36,647 bases of DNA from RGIG5612 sp045616165. Its GTDB lineage: Bacteria; Bacillota; Clostridia; Lachnospirales; Lachnospiraceae. The translations under genes and the position numbers were made by a program. The DNA lies in contig JAZLGF010000001.1 of NCBI GenBank assembly GCA_045616165.1, forward strand, positions 1 to 36,647, given 5' to 3'. Of this stretch, positions 15,009 through 24,600 are shown piece after piece. Position 1 is the first letter of the stretch, and the number at the start of each line of letters is the position of its first letter. Below the pieces are notes generated by a model. That model was given only the letters and a program-made list of their open reading frames with translations. It was not told the DNA's origin and did not search any database.

Positions 15009-16799
15009 ATGAGCGTTTTCGATATTATTTCGTTACTAGGCGGTCTTTCAATGTTCCTTTACGGAATGAGACTTATGGGTGATACACTCCAAGAAGGCTC
15101 TTCAGGAACACTTAAGGTTGTTATGGAAAAAGTTACCAACAACCCTATCAAAGCTTTTCTTTTAGGTCTTGGCGTTACTGCGATAATTCAATCCTCTACT
15201 GCAACAATCGTTCTTACTTCTGGTTTAGTAGCTGCCGGAATTATTTCGCTTCGTTCTTCGCTTGGCATCATCATTGGTGCAAACGTAGGTACGACCGTTA
15301 CTGGCCAGATTATTAGACTTTTGGATGTTGAGGCTGGTGCAAATTCAGTTCTTAGAATATTCCAACCTTCTACTCTTGCTCCTATAGCTTTAATTCTTGG
15401 AATTATTTGTATCATGTTCTTAAAGTTTAAGAATTCAAATACAATCGGAAACATTGCTATTGGATTTGGTATTTTATTCTCAGGTCTTTTAAATATGACT
15501 GCGGCCGTTAACGTTCTTTCCGAAAACGGTATGATTGATTCTCTATTCCAAAGCCTTGGTGATAACATGTGGCTTGGATATTTAGTAGGCGCTGGCGTTG
15601 CCTTCTTACTTCAAAGTTCATCCGCTACAATCGGTATTTTACAAGCCTTTGCTCTTTCGGGAACAATTCCGTTTAAGTCGGCGTTTATCGTTATTGTCGG
15701 TATTTATTTAGGCGACTGTGTTACAACTGGTATTGTTTGCTCTATCGGCGCTAAACCGGATGCTAGAAGAGTCGGCCTTGTTAATATACTATTTAACTTA
15801 AGTGAAACTATTTTAGTTCTTGGTGTTATGCTTGCACTTAACGGTTTTGGAGTTATTGATGGTCTTTGGAACATGACTATGTCTCCGGGAACAATCGCTA
15901 ATACAAACACTATCTTTAACTTAGGATGTGCTATCTTGCTTCTTCCTTTAATTGGAGTTTATGAAAAACTTAGTAAAATTATTATTAGGGATAAAGTCGT
16001 CCCTGCCGGCAAGTATGATGCTCTAGTAGAAAAATTAAATCCTATTTTCTTTAAGACTCCTGCTATCGCTTTTAACAGTTGCTTTAACATCCTTAAAACA
16101 ATGATTGAATCTTCTATTGATAACATCAAAAAAGCGTTGAGTCTTCTTGAAAAGTATGATGAAAAACTTGTTGATGAAATTGACGCAGAAGAAGAAAATA
16201 TCGATATGCTTACAGATAAGCTCTGCGAATATTTAATGCAACTTTCTCCACATATTACCGAAGAATCTCATATCTTGATTTTGGATCAATATAATAAATT
16301 GGCAACCTCTTTTGAACGATTAGGAGACCATGCAACTAATATTGCTGAAGCCGCAACAAGTCTTAATAAATTGAATTCTAGTTTATCCGATATTGCTAAG
16401 AGTGAACTAAAAGTTACTGTGGAACTTTTAGATCGTATATTAGACCTTGCCTACCTTGCTTTTATTAATAGAGATATGGAATCGGCAAAAGCGATCGAGC
16501 CTTTAGAAGACGTTATGGACGACCTTGCAAATGCGCTACATGATAACCATCTAGCTCGCCTTCGTAGTGGAGAATGCTCTAGCCACACAGGAATTTATTT
16601 CTTAGATATTTTATCTAACTTAGAGCGAATTTCTGATACATGCTCAAACATCGGTATAGCGGTAGTAGCCAGAATTAACCCTGAGGTTGCCAGCTTAGCT
16701 CATAATTATATTACTTCTCTTCATCAAGGGAAAAACGATATGTTTGAAGCAGCTTATAAAGAAGCTCACGATAAATATTTCGGAATGCTTAATTTATAA
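15009..16799 (+). CDS. Na+/phosphate cotransporter with C-terminal PhoU-like domain (NptA/YjbB family)
   Basis: This 596-residue protein has an N-terminal membrane part (about 1-325) with the duplicated Na/Pi-cotransporter signature: QSSTAT at 61-66 and QSSSAT at 202-207, each followed by a Gly-rich helix (IIIGANVGTTVTGQ and VIVGIYLGDCVTTG). Residues about 345-590 are a PhoU-like helical bundle (ESSIDNIKKAL, SFERLGDHATNIAEAA, SNLERISDTCSNIGIAV). Such proteins move phosphate with sodium, as importer or exporter depending on the member. AAAGGA lies about 12 bases before the ATG. The stop codon overlaps the convergent Nudix gene by 6 bases. Confidence 0.93.
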   Translation: MSVFDIISLLGGLSMFLYGMRLMGDTLQEGSSGTLKVVMEKVTNNPIKAFLLGLGVTAIIQSSTATIVLTSGLVAAGIISLRSSLGIIIGANVGTTVTGQIIRLLDVEAGANSVLRIFQPSTLAPIALILGIICIMFLKFKNSNTIGNIAIGFGILFSGLLNMTAAVNVLSENGMIDSLFQSLGDNMWLGYLVGAGVAFLLQSSSATIGILQAFALSGTIPFKSAFIVIVGIYLGDCVTTGIVCSIGAKPDARRVGLVNILFNLSETILVLGVMLALNGFGVIDGLWNMTMSPGTIANTNTIFNLGCAILLLPLIGVYEKLSKIIIRDKVVPAGKYDALVEKLNPIFFKTPAIAFNSCFNILKTMIESSIDNIKKALSLLEKYDEKLVDEIDAEEENIDMLTDKLCEYLMQLSPHITEESHILILDQYNKLATSFERLGDHATNIAEAATSLNKLNSSLSDIAKSELKVTVELLDRILDLAYLAFINRDMESAKAIEPLEDVMDDLANALHDNHLARLRSGECSSHTGIYFLDILSNLERISDTCSNIGIAVVARINPEVASLAHNYITSLHQGKNDMFEAAYKEAHDKYFGMLNL

Positions 16800-17348
16800 T
16801 TTTTTCAAATATAGATATGCTTTTAAAATGGCGGCAATAGATTTGCCGTCATTTATTTTGCCTTCTAATACTTCCTTTACGGCATCTTCAAAAGGCATCT
16901 CAAAAACATTTAAGAATTCATCTTCATCTAATTTTTGTGCGCCTTTTTCTAATTTTGTTGCGAGATAACATGTAATATTTTCGTTTGTATATGCTACAGA
17001 CGGATAAAAGTCTCCAAGACATACCCATTCTTTTGCTCTATATCCCGTTTCTTCTAAGAATTCTCTTTTAGCCGCTTCTAGCCTATCTTCATTCGGGCTA
17101 TCAAGTTTTCCAGCTGGTATTTCTGTTACCACTTTATGGAATGGATATCTAAATTGTCTTTCTAAAATTATGTTGTTTTCATCAGTTATGGCTACTATAG
17201 CAGAAGCCCCATTATGAACAAAGTGCTCTCTTATTGCCGTATCTCCATTTGGAAGTTTTGCCATATCCTTAAATATATGAAGAAGCTTTCCGTTATATAC
17301 TTCTTCTGATGATAAAGTTTCTTCAAATAATTCTTCTCTTTCGCTCAT
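16794..17348 (-). CDS. Nudix hydrolase, ADP-ribose pyrophosphatase-like
   Basis: This is a 184-residue protein from the ATG at 17348. A TTG at 17363, just after the MATE stop codon, with AGGA upstream, would add five residues and cannot be excluded. The Nudix box is EDRLEAAKREFLEETGY preceded by EIPAGKLDSPN. The E-x7-REFLEETGY core is intact, with one extra residue between the Gly and the first Glu compared with the strict consensus. The upstream RQFRYPFHKVVTEIPAGK is typical of ADP-ribose/NUDT5-type enzymes, which hydrolyse ADP-ribose and related sugars to AMP. It follows the MATE gene in the same direction, probably in one transcript. Confidence 0.9.
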   Translation of the reverse strand: MSEREELFEETLSSEEVYNGKLLHIFKDMAKLPNGDTAIREHFVHNGASAIVAITDENNIILERQFRYPFHKVVTEIPAGKLDSPNEDRLEAAKREFLEETGYRAKEWVCLGDFYPSVAYTNENITCYLATKLEKGAQKLDEDEFLNVFEMPFEDAVKEVLEGKINDGKSIAAILKAYLYLKKL

Positions 17349-17363
17349 GTTTTTATCTCTCAA

Positions 17364-18758
17364 TCATTTTTTTCCTAACAATTTTTTATTTTCATTTTCA
17401 AATCCATGTACCCAATCCGATTTTAGATAGTATATCAAATATATTACCGAACTTATCGCCCAGGTAATTGGGTATGCCCAGTAAACAAGATGTATATCAT
17501 GGAAGAAGTGCGAAACTGTGAGTATGTACGCGATTCTAAATACACACCATATTGAAAGCATAACAACCATCGGAACAAACGCTTTTCCCGCGCCTCTGCA
17601 AACGGATGCAATTGCGTGAGCAAACGCTAATATTGCATAAAACAAAGTCATCGTTCTTGCCTGAATTAATCCGTAATATAAAACTTGTGCTGAATTATCA
17701 AAAAGTCCTATTATACTTGATGCAAAAATAAAATATATTATTCCTATTATCTCTGCTATTATTACCGCTGCTAATACACCGAAACGTGAACCTTTCTTAG
17801 CTCGGTCATATTTTTTAGCACCAAGGTTTTGACCCACGAAAGTACTTATCGCCATAGTAAAACTCGTAACTGGTATAAACGCAAATCCTTCTATTTTGGA
17901 ACATGCTCCGTACGCTGCCATCGCATACATTCCATATCCGTTTATCTGGGTTTGAACAAGTACGTTAGCAAGTGCTATTGCCGAGTTTTGTACTCCCGTT
18001 GGAACTCCATATTTTATAATTAATCTAAGTACTTCTTTGTGAATTCTTAGTTTTTTAATCGAGATTGTATAAACGTGACCTTTTCTTAAAAGATGCTGAG
18101 CACAAAGCACACAACTTAAAAGCTGGGAAATAACTGTTGCTAACGCTGCGCTCCAAACACCCCAATGGAAAGCTCCTACAAATAAACAGTCTAATGCTAT
18201 ATTAAACAGTGATGATATTATTAAATAATACAGTGGCCTTTTTGAATCTCCTACTGCATTCATAATACCTTTTAGAAAATTGTACATAACAACTGTTATT
18301 GACCCTGCAAAATAAAACTTAAAATAAGATATAGCAAGTGGCATAACATTAGGGTCTGTTTGCATAAGCGTTAATATTCCTGGTGACAAAAGAACGCCCA
18401 GAATTGACATTATAATTCCTACTATTAAACCAAATGCAACCGTTGTATGTATTGACTTAGAAACGTTTTTATTGTCCCCAGCTCCAAAGAACCTCGCTAT
18501 CGCAATTCCTGCTCCCATGCCAAGGCCTATAAAAAAGCTATTGAATAAAAAAATTAAATTTCCTGATGAACCAACCGCCGCTAACGCTTCGGTTCCTAAG
18601 AATTTTCCTACTATGAACGTATCTGCTGCGTTATAGAGTTGTTGAAATAGTTCTCCGATGAAAAGTGGAATAGCAAACTTAATTATGACTTTGTAGGGTT
18701 TACCTACGGTCATATCCATTACATGTTCTTCATTTCTTCTCAAACTAATTTCTGACAT
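17364..18758 (-). CDS. MATE family efflux transporter
   Basis: This is a 464-residue protein with about 12 membrane helices. MATE motifs are present: IPLFIGELFQQLYNAADTFIVGKFLG near the start, a PVTSFTMAISTFVGQNLGAKKYDRAKKG repeat-2 motif, and GAGKAFVPM. These proteins expel cationic drugs or metabolites with Na+ or H+. The start is uncertain. The ATG at 18758 lies 8 bases after a terminator T-run and has no Shine-Dalgarno sequence; an ATG at 18719 is also possible. The closest subgroup by eye is the clostridial NorM/DinF-like 'VGKFLGTEALAAVGSS' group. Confidence 0.93.
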   Translation of the reverse strand: MSEISLRRNEEHVMDMTVGKPYKVIIKFAIPLFIGELFQQLYNAADTFIVGKFLGTEALAAVGSSGNLIFLFNSFFIGLGMGAGIAIARFFGAGDNKNVSKSIHTTVAFGLIVGIIMSILGVLLSPGILTLMQTDPNVMPLAISYFKFYFAGSITVVMYNFLKGIMNAVGDSKRPLYYLIISSLFNIALDCLFVGAFHWGVWSAALATVISQLLSCVLCAQHLLRKGHVYTISIKKLRIHKEVLRLIIKYGVPTGVQNSAIALANVLVQTQINGYGMYAMAAYGACSKIEGFAFIPVTSFTMAISTFVGQNLGAKKYDRAKKGSRFGVLAAVIIAEIIGIIYFIFASSIIGLFDNSAQVLYYGLIQARTMTLFYAILAFAHAIASVCRGAGKAFVPMVVMLSIWCVFRIAYILTVSHFFHDIHLVYWAYPITWAISSVIYLIYYLKSDWVHGFENENKKLLGKK

Positions 18759-18765
18759 ACTTTAT

Positions 18766-18793
18766 AAAAAAACGGGGCACCTTCCGATGCCCC
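18766..18793 (-). terminator. Terminator downstream of the STAS-kinase gene
   Basis: On the minus strand GGGGCA (18793-18788), an 8-base loop and TGCCCC (18779-18774) form a stem followed by GTTTTTTT (18773-18766). It ends the partner-switch operon just before the MATE start codon. Confidence 0.85.
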
Positions 18794-18812
18794 TCCATGT
18801 TAAATTATAATC

Positions 18813-19985
18813 TTATATATTTAAATCATCTACTACATCTAAAAGTGCTACTACTTTGTCTTGGTAGTACTTAATCATTTCGTCTGTATCATCCGGGTTA
18901 GGCGCACCATGATGAATGAAGTGACTCATTAAATGTAAGTAACAAATAAGTTTTGCTTTATTTTCAACTTTTTCAATTTCTGATGTATCTTCAGTTCCCA
19001 TGTACAAAACAATAAATTTATCCCAAATCTTTTTTGCTGTTGCATATGGAATACCAAGGAAGTTTTCAATTAAGGTAACATCTTTTTCACCGAAACCAAC
19101 CATTGTCATAAAGATATTAGCAAGTTCAAAAATTGGGTTTCCGTATGCTAATGTATCCATATCAATTAAAAGTGTTTCGTTATTAAATGACATTACGTTG
19201 TTAGTATGGTAGTCACCATGAATCATAGTTTTTCTCTTCTCAACTTCACCTAATAATTCATCTAACTTTCCTGTTGTTGTTTCATCCATTAATGGATAAG
19301 CACGTTTTTTCCATTTTTCAACCCATACTTCGATGCTAGGAATACCGTCTTTTACAACTTCTGTTCCATGAATGATTTTTAAGAGGTCTACGAACTCTCC
19401 AACATACTTTTCAAAATTATCTGAGTCTGATTCGATAAGTTGTGAATAAGATTTAGCATCTAATAATTCAAATACTGAACCAAACTTATCACCAACTTTT
19501 ACTATGTCATAAGGAATCGCTGTTGGAATACCCAAAACGAAAGCACTTTTAGCAAGTTCTCTTTCTTTTTTAATATTTTCTAAATCTACAAAATCGTTAT
19601 ATACTTTAACGATAATGTCTTCATCATATCTATATACTGTTCCTTTGGCACCTTTACCAATTACGTTACATCCATCTACAGATAATTTTCTATATGCTTT
19701 AACAACATCAAGAATTTCTGTGAATCCTGTCATTTCAAAGATTTCATATACTTCTGATGATACATTAATTATCTTTGTTTCTTTTTCACTCTTTTTGATT
19801 GAAAGAATAACTCTAAGACCTGCACTAGAGATATATTCTAATTCGTCTGCATCTAAGATAAGAGATGTGTGTTCATTATCCGCAAGTATTTGTTGAATTT
19901 GTGTGCCAATATCCTGCGCATTTGATGTGTCAATTCTTCCACTTAATTTAATAGTTAATACACCGTTTTCAACTGAAAAGTTCAT
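18813..19985 (-). CDS. STAS domain fused to an aminoglycoside phosphotransferase-like kinase (TIGR02172-type)
   Basis: This is a 390-residue protein. Residues 1-98 are a STAS anti-anti-sigma domain (LILDADELEYISSAGLRVIL, phosphoacceptor S53 or S54). Residues about 105-385 are an APH/choline-kinase-fold phosphotransferase: GKGAKGTVYRY glycine-rich loop at 110-120, IIVKVY lysine at K127, catalytic loop MIHGDYHTNNVM near 252-263, and metal-binding LIDMDTLAYGNP near 270-281. All kinase motifs look intact. The fusion suggests that a small-molecule or protein kinase activity is tied to partner switching. It lies 11 bases after the RsbW-like gene and is its likely binding partner. The kinase substrate is unknown. 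Confidence 0.88.
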   Translation of the reverse strand: MNFSVENGVLTIKLSGRIDTSNAQDIGTQIQQILADNEHTSLILDADELEYISSAGLRVILSIKKSEKETKIINVSSEVYEIFEMTGFTEILDVVKAYRKLSVDGCNVIGKGAKGTVYRYDEDIIVKVYNDFVDLENIKKERELAKSAFVLGIPTAIPYDIVKVGDKFGSVFELLDAKSYSQLIESDSDNFEKYVGEFVDLLKIIHGTEVVKDGIPSIEVWVEKWKKRAYPLMDETTTGKLDELLGEVEKRKTMIHGDYHTNNVMSFNNETLLIDMDTLAYGNPIFELANIFMTMVGFGEKDVTLIENFLGIPYATAKKIWDKFIVLYMGTEDTSEIEKVENKAKLICYLHLMSHFIHHGAPNPDDTDEMIKYYQDKVVALLDVVDDLNI

Positions 19986-19996
19986 ATCTGTCCCCT

Positions 19997-20401
19997 TTAT
20001 AAAATGTTTTTCTTCATTGTAAAGATATTTTTATTATCTTTATATTCGTAGCTTACATCATCCATACTCTTCTTAACCATAAGAATACCAAGTCCGCCAA
20101 TTTTTCTTTCTTCAGCAGCTACTGTAATATCTGGATCTTCCTTTGCTAGTGGATCGAAAAATACTCCACTATCAATAAATGTAATAGAAAATACACCATC
20201 AATGCAGTCAAGAACAAGTTCAACGTTTCCTTCTCCTTCCCCATATGCATAATGGGCTACGTTAACAAAAATTTCCTCAAAGCATACTGTCACTTGCATC
20301 ATCGATTTCATTGATGCTCCGGCTTTTTCTAATTCTTCCTCCACCCAAGCATTCGCTTCAACAAAAGATTCATCTGTTGCCGGAAAAGTTCTCGATACCA
20401 T
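19997..20401 (-). CDS. RsbW/SpoIIAB-like serine kinase (HATPase_c anti-sigma factor type)
   Basis: This 134-residue protein is a GHKL ATPase. The N box is CFEEIFVNVAHYAY (E42/E43, N47), the G1 box is IDSGVFFDP (D77, G79) and the G2 box is IGGLGILMVKKSMDDVSY (GGLGI at 102-106). Family members bind a sigma factor or another target and phosphorylate STAS antagonists. Its substrate is presumably the STAS domain of the next gene and perhaps the stand-alone STAS protein at 2879-3178. AAAGGCG precedes the ATG. No sigma factor gene is adjacent, which is common for clostridial versions that regulate other outputs. Confidence 0.88.
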   Translation of the reverse strand: MVSRTFPATDESFVEANAWVEEELEKAGASMKSMMQVTVCFEEIFVNVAHYAYGEGEGNVELVLDCIDGVFSITFIDSGVFFDPLAKEDPDITVAAEERKIGGLGILMVKKSMDDVSYEYKDNKNIFTMKKNIL

Positions 20402-20433
20402 AATTACGCCTTTCTAGTTTAATTTATATTTTT

Positions 20434-20462
20434 AGTATACTCTCTTATGTCGCAAAGTGCAA
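20434..20462 (-). promoter_or_regulatory. Promoter for the RsbW-like/STAS-kinase operon
   Basis: On the minus strand TTGCAC (20462-20457) and TATACT (20439-20434) are spaced by 17 bases, about 33 bases before the ATG at 20401. Confidence 0.6.
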
Positions 20463-20472
20463 AAAAATTTGC

Positions 20473-20506
20473 AAAAAAATCAAGCTATACATCGTGTATA
20501 AAATTG
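20473..20506 (-). terminator. Probable terminator after the GNAT gene
   Basis: TATACA-TCG-TGTATA (20486-20500) is a perfect palindrome with an outer CAA/TTG pair. On the minus strand seven Ts follow (20479-20473). The low-GC stem makes it a weak or moderate terminator; the palindrome could also be an operator. Confidence 0.45.
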
Positions 20507-20519
20507 AAAAACCTAAGGA

Positions 20520-21650
20520 TTATTCTGTTGCTAGGATTTTTACGAAAGAACGACGTCTTTTATGATTTTCTGCCTCGAAACGTTTCCACATGTTCTGAAT
20601 CGGAATATTAGTTTCAAGATTGAGATTGGTTTCAATCCATTTTGTTATTTCGGACTCTTTTACCATTCTCATAAGTTCTGGAATAAAGCATAACGCTACG
20701 CCTTTATTAATATATTGTTTATCTACTGCTATAAGAGCTAAATCAATATATTCCGGATTTCTTTTTGCTTTTAATATTTTTATTAAGCATGGCGGCGTAA
20801 GTTTTCCACCCGATTTTTGTACTGCTTTTGCAATAGAAGGAATACACATGCCCATGCATACAGGATTATCGTTCTCATCAAGAATCATAGAAACATACTT
20901 TGTTCCTAATAGTAACTTGAAATTGCTAAGAAGTAACTTTTTCATGTTTTCTGTAAATGGAACTGTACCATATATATTTTCATATCCCTGATCTAGAAGG
21001 TTAAAGAAATCATCAGCATATTTCTTAATAAATTTTCCAATTCTTTTTTCTGAAGAAAAATGTAAATTGTGTTTTTCCATAACCTGCTCGGTAGCTTTTT
21101 TAAGTTTTCCGTTATCATCCGGCGGAAGCATTAATTTGCTTTCAACCCAATCTACTTCCTTTTCGTATCCACAATTTTCTATTAAAGTTTTGTAATAATC
21201 ATAATTATATTGTTCTTCAAAAGTTGCTAGATGTTCAAATCCTTCTATTAATAGTCCTTCTCTTTCCAAATCAGAAAAACCTAAAGGACCACAGATTGTA
21301 TCCATCTCTTTTGAAACAGCCCACTCTTCAAGTGCTCTAAATAAATGATTTGCAACTTCTTGATCGTTAATAGAATCAAACCGAGTAAATCTAACTCTTT
21401 TTTGTCCCATTTTTTCGTTGCTTGCTTTTTGTAGTATTCCGGAAATACGTCCTACAATTTTTCCATCTTTATACGCATTAAAATAAACTGCTTCACATGT
21501 ATCGTAATACACATAGCTAGACTTAAATATTTTCTTTTCATCTCCGTAAAGAGGTGGTACAAAGCAAGCATGCCCTTTATATAGTTTTAAAGGAAATGTC
21601 AAAAATTCTTTTCTTTCTTTTCTTGTTTTTACTGCTCTTACTTCAATCAT
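20520..21650 (-). CDS. YghO-like GNAT-superfamily N-acyltransferase
   Basis: This 376-residue protein begins IEVRAVKTRKERKEFLTFPLKLYKG, followed by FVPPLYGDEKKIF. It continues with VGRISGIL, ICGPLGFSDLEREGLLIEGFE and a second GNAT-like half with LALIAVDKQYINKGVALCFIPELM. This matches the YghO-type group of large GNAT-fold proteins. In other bacteria members sit near lipid or sphingolipid genes; their substrate is not established. Its ATG overlaps the stop of the upstream surface-protein gene (ATGA), so the two are translationally coupled. A role in modifying that protein or an envelope lipid is possible but unproven. Confidence 0.75.
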   Translation of the reverse strand: MIEVRAVKTRKERKEFLTFPLKLYKGHACFVPPLYGDEKKIFKSSYVYYDTCEAVYFNAYKDGKIVGRISGILQKASNEKMGQKRVRFTRFDSINDQEVANHLFRALEEWAVSKEMDTICGPLGFSDLEREGLLIEGFEHLATFEEQYNYDYYKTLIENCGYEKEVDWVESKLMLPPDDNGKLKKATEQVMEKHNLHFSSEKRIGKFIKKYADDFFNLLDQGYENIYGTVPFTENMKKLLLSNFKLLLGTKYVSMILDENDNPVCMGMCIPSIAKAVQKSGGKLTPPCLIKILKAKRNPEYIDLALIAVDKQYINKGVALCFIPELMRMVKESEITKWIETNLNLETNIPIQNMWKRFEAENHKRRRSFVKILATE

Positions 21651-24600
21651 TTATTTCTCTTCCTTCCAGCATAAACAGCTATTACTACAACCAATGCAGC
21701 CGCTAAAGCAATAAGCCAGTATATTAAGAGATGATTTATATCAGTTGTAATAGGATTTTTCTTTACTATTGTATTAACTAAATCGCTTACTTTATATGTG
21801 CCGTCTACCTTAGAAAAACTTATTGTTGCCGTGTTTTCAAACTCTCCCGTTTTCTTATCTTCTTCTACTACAGTATATTTTGCTTTTGTTGTTATCGTTT
21901 CTCCCGAAGGGACATCTTCGAAAACGCTTGTCTCTAGTGTGACACCCGGAAGTTCTTCTATTTTAATTGTGCGAGCGCCTTCATAAACGTTCATAACACT
22001 TATTGTAAAGATTATCTCATCACCTTCATCATACTTTTTATCTTCATGTGTCTTTTTGATAAAATATCCCGTTTCTGGCGGAGTAATTTTTAAGCTTCCA
22101 TTTTTTACTTCTGTTACAATATATTTTTTTGTCTTATCTGTCTCTCCAATTAATGAATTTGGAACATCGGCAAGATAATCTCCTACATATCTATGCTCCC
22201 CTGTTGTAACAACAAGGTCGCTAATTCCATCAGATGGATCAACAAATTCTATGTTATATAATGGATTTTTATCTTTATCTTCAACGTTATATCCTTCTGA
22301 TTTATAAGTATATCCGTCATATTGTTTAATTACATCATTTCCTGTAACACTAATGTTTTGATAGTAATAAAATATTATTATATTGCCTTCAGGTTCAAGA
22401 GACTCTATGGATTTTGTTTTTTCACCAACAACAGTGTATCCGTCAATTGTTTTTGCTGTAGCCTCATATTTTTGACCATATGTTGATGAGCCTTCAGTAT
22501 CTTCTGCTAAAGAAGTTGTTGTTCCATTAAGGTAATAATGAACCACATAATTTACTGGTATATCTTCATCTGGACGAATATGAATTTCATTATTCAAATC
22601 CTTACCTGTTACATCAGTTGCAGTTGTTTCCTGATTTCCTACTTTTCCCGTAACGCTAACACTATTTTGTATATTTCCATCTACAACATCTTCTTTTTTA
22701 ATTGTATAAGGAATTTTTATAGTTACTGAAGCTCCCGAAGCAAGAGACGCACTTCCAATAGCTTCGTCAATAGGTGTCATAAATTCTGTTAAGATTGTTG
22801 CTTCTGGATAACCTGCTAATACATCGATAAGTTTTATTTCGGTAATCTTTTCTGCTCCAACATTTTCGATTGTAATTATATAGTCGATTTCCTCACCTGG
22901 AATTCTATCTACTGTTTTTGTTCCTTCAGCAAGATTTTTAGTAACTCTTAACCGAGGTTCTGCAAGCAAAGGTGTTTCAACCGTATTTGATGAAACATTG
23001 GCATTCAATACATTATAGTAATCAGCTTTTGCTTCTCCAACATTTGTCTTTATTGTGTAGTGCCCATCAATATCTTTTACAAGATAATTTCCCGATTCAC
23101 CATTTCTTATCATGGTATCTTTAGGAGTGATGACGATTTTCATCTTAACATCTTGCGCATTAAGTGCTTTTAATTCAAATGTGCCAACTATTTTTTCATT
23201 ACCATTTTCGTCAGTGTCAAAATTAACCTTAAAGTTACCCGACTGTGAATCTCCAGGCTTATAAGTAGCTATTGGATTTGACTCATTGTTTTTGTATCCT
23301 GATACACATTTCACAGTAAACCCAGGCGTTATTACGTCTGATAATTCAAGCCTTGTTATATCCGCAATTTCCGACGATTTTGTCGCAAGCATGTTTTGAA
23401 CTATTGATGCATTTCCGTAAACGGTCCACATACCTGATGTATTTTCATTACTATACTGCTGATTACTGCATCTTTTTACATACTCTTCACATTCTTCATC
23501 AAAAAATTTAATGTAATCTTTATTGTCATCGTAATTATTTTTTGAAAAATCATATGTTGAAACATATTTATTATCAATTGCTTCTAGTCGCTTTTGTTCA
23601 ATATAATTACCACTATTATCTTCTGCTAGCCAATCTTCTGGTGCTAATAGCGCCATTGTATCATACGCATACATACGGCAAAAATCATATGTCTTATGAT
23701 CAACTATATATTTATCATCATACATGTAGTATGCGCCAATCGTTATACCTGGGTCATACACTTCTTTCTTTTCAGGCACTAACCATACTACTTTATTATT
23801 ATCATAAAATTCTTTTAATCTTAATGAGGCCTTAGCAAAATAATTTTCAACTTCATCAAGGTTATTAGCTTTAAGATTTTTAATTGGGCCATCACCATAC
23901 TTTGCATTATATGCACTATGCTTATAGCAATCTTGTAAACGAGTCAGTAATTCTTCTCTTGTCTTTACGGATTCATTTGCTCCTTCTTCGCCCCAAACAA
24001 AGCCCATTCTTAGTCCGTCAAATTCCATGACAATCAAGTCATATTTATCTATATCGTCTCCCAATGTATTAATTACATCAGCAAAATATAATCCCGAAGA
24101 ATGGTATCCGCTTCGAAGAGCAAAATCATTTTCAAGTACCTCACGATACCCTAATGTGCCCTCTACTGGATCATCCGCATATTTAAGTGATACATTCATT
24201 CCAAAAAGTCTATAATCAACTGTTGCTTTTTGAGCAATAGCGTTAATAGCATTTTTAACAGTAGAACCACTCAAATCATGTGCGCTACATAAGCTTCCCA
24301 AGAATAAAACTCTTGGATGATCTATAGTTTCTACAGTCGACCTTTTAGTACTAATTTCTATTTCAGCTTCTTTTCCTTCTTCTATCCAAGTGGCTGTTTT
24401 TTCTAATGCATTTACAACGGTTACTGTACATGTCGCAGTATAATCGTTTGCTGTTCTTACTGAAATATTGGCTGAACCAACACTCTTAAATTCAAGGTTA
24501 AATTCATCTGTTCCTTCTATTCGACTTATTGTAACAACATCTGTATTATCACTAGAACATGCCTCTTCCGTCGCAATAGTTTCTCCACCATATGTCTTTG

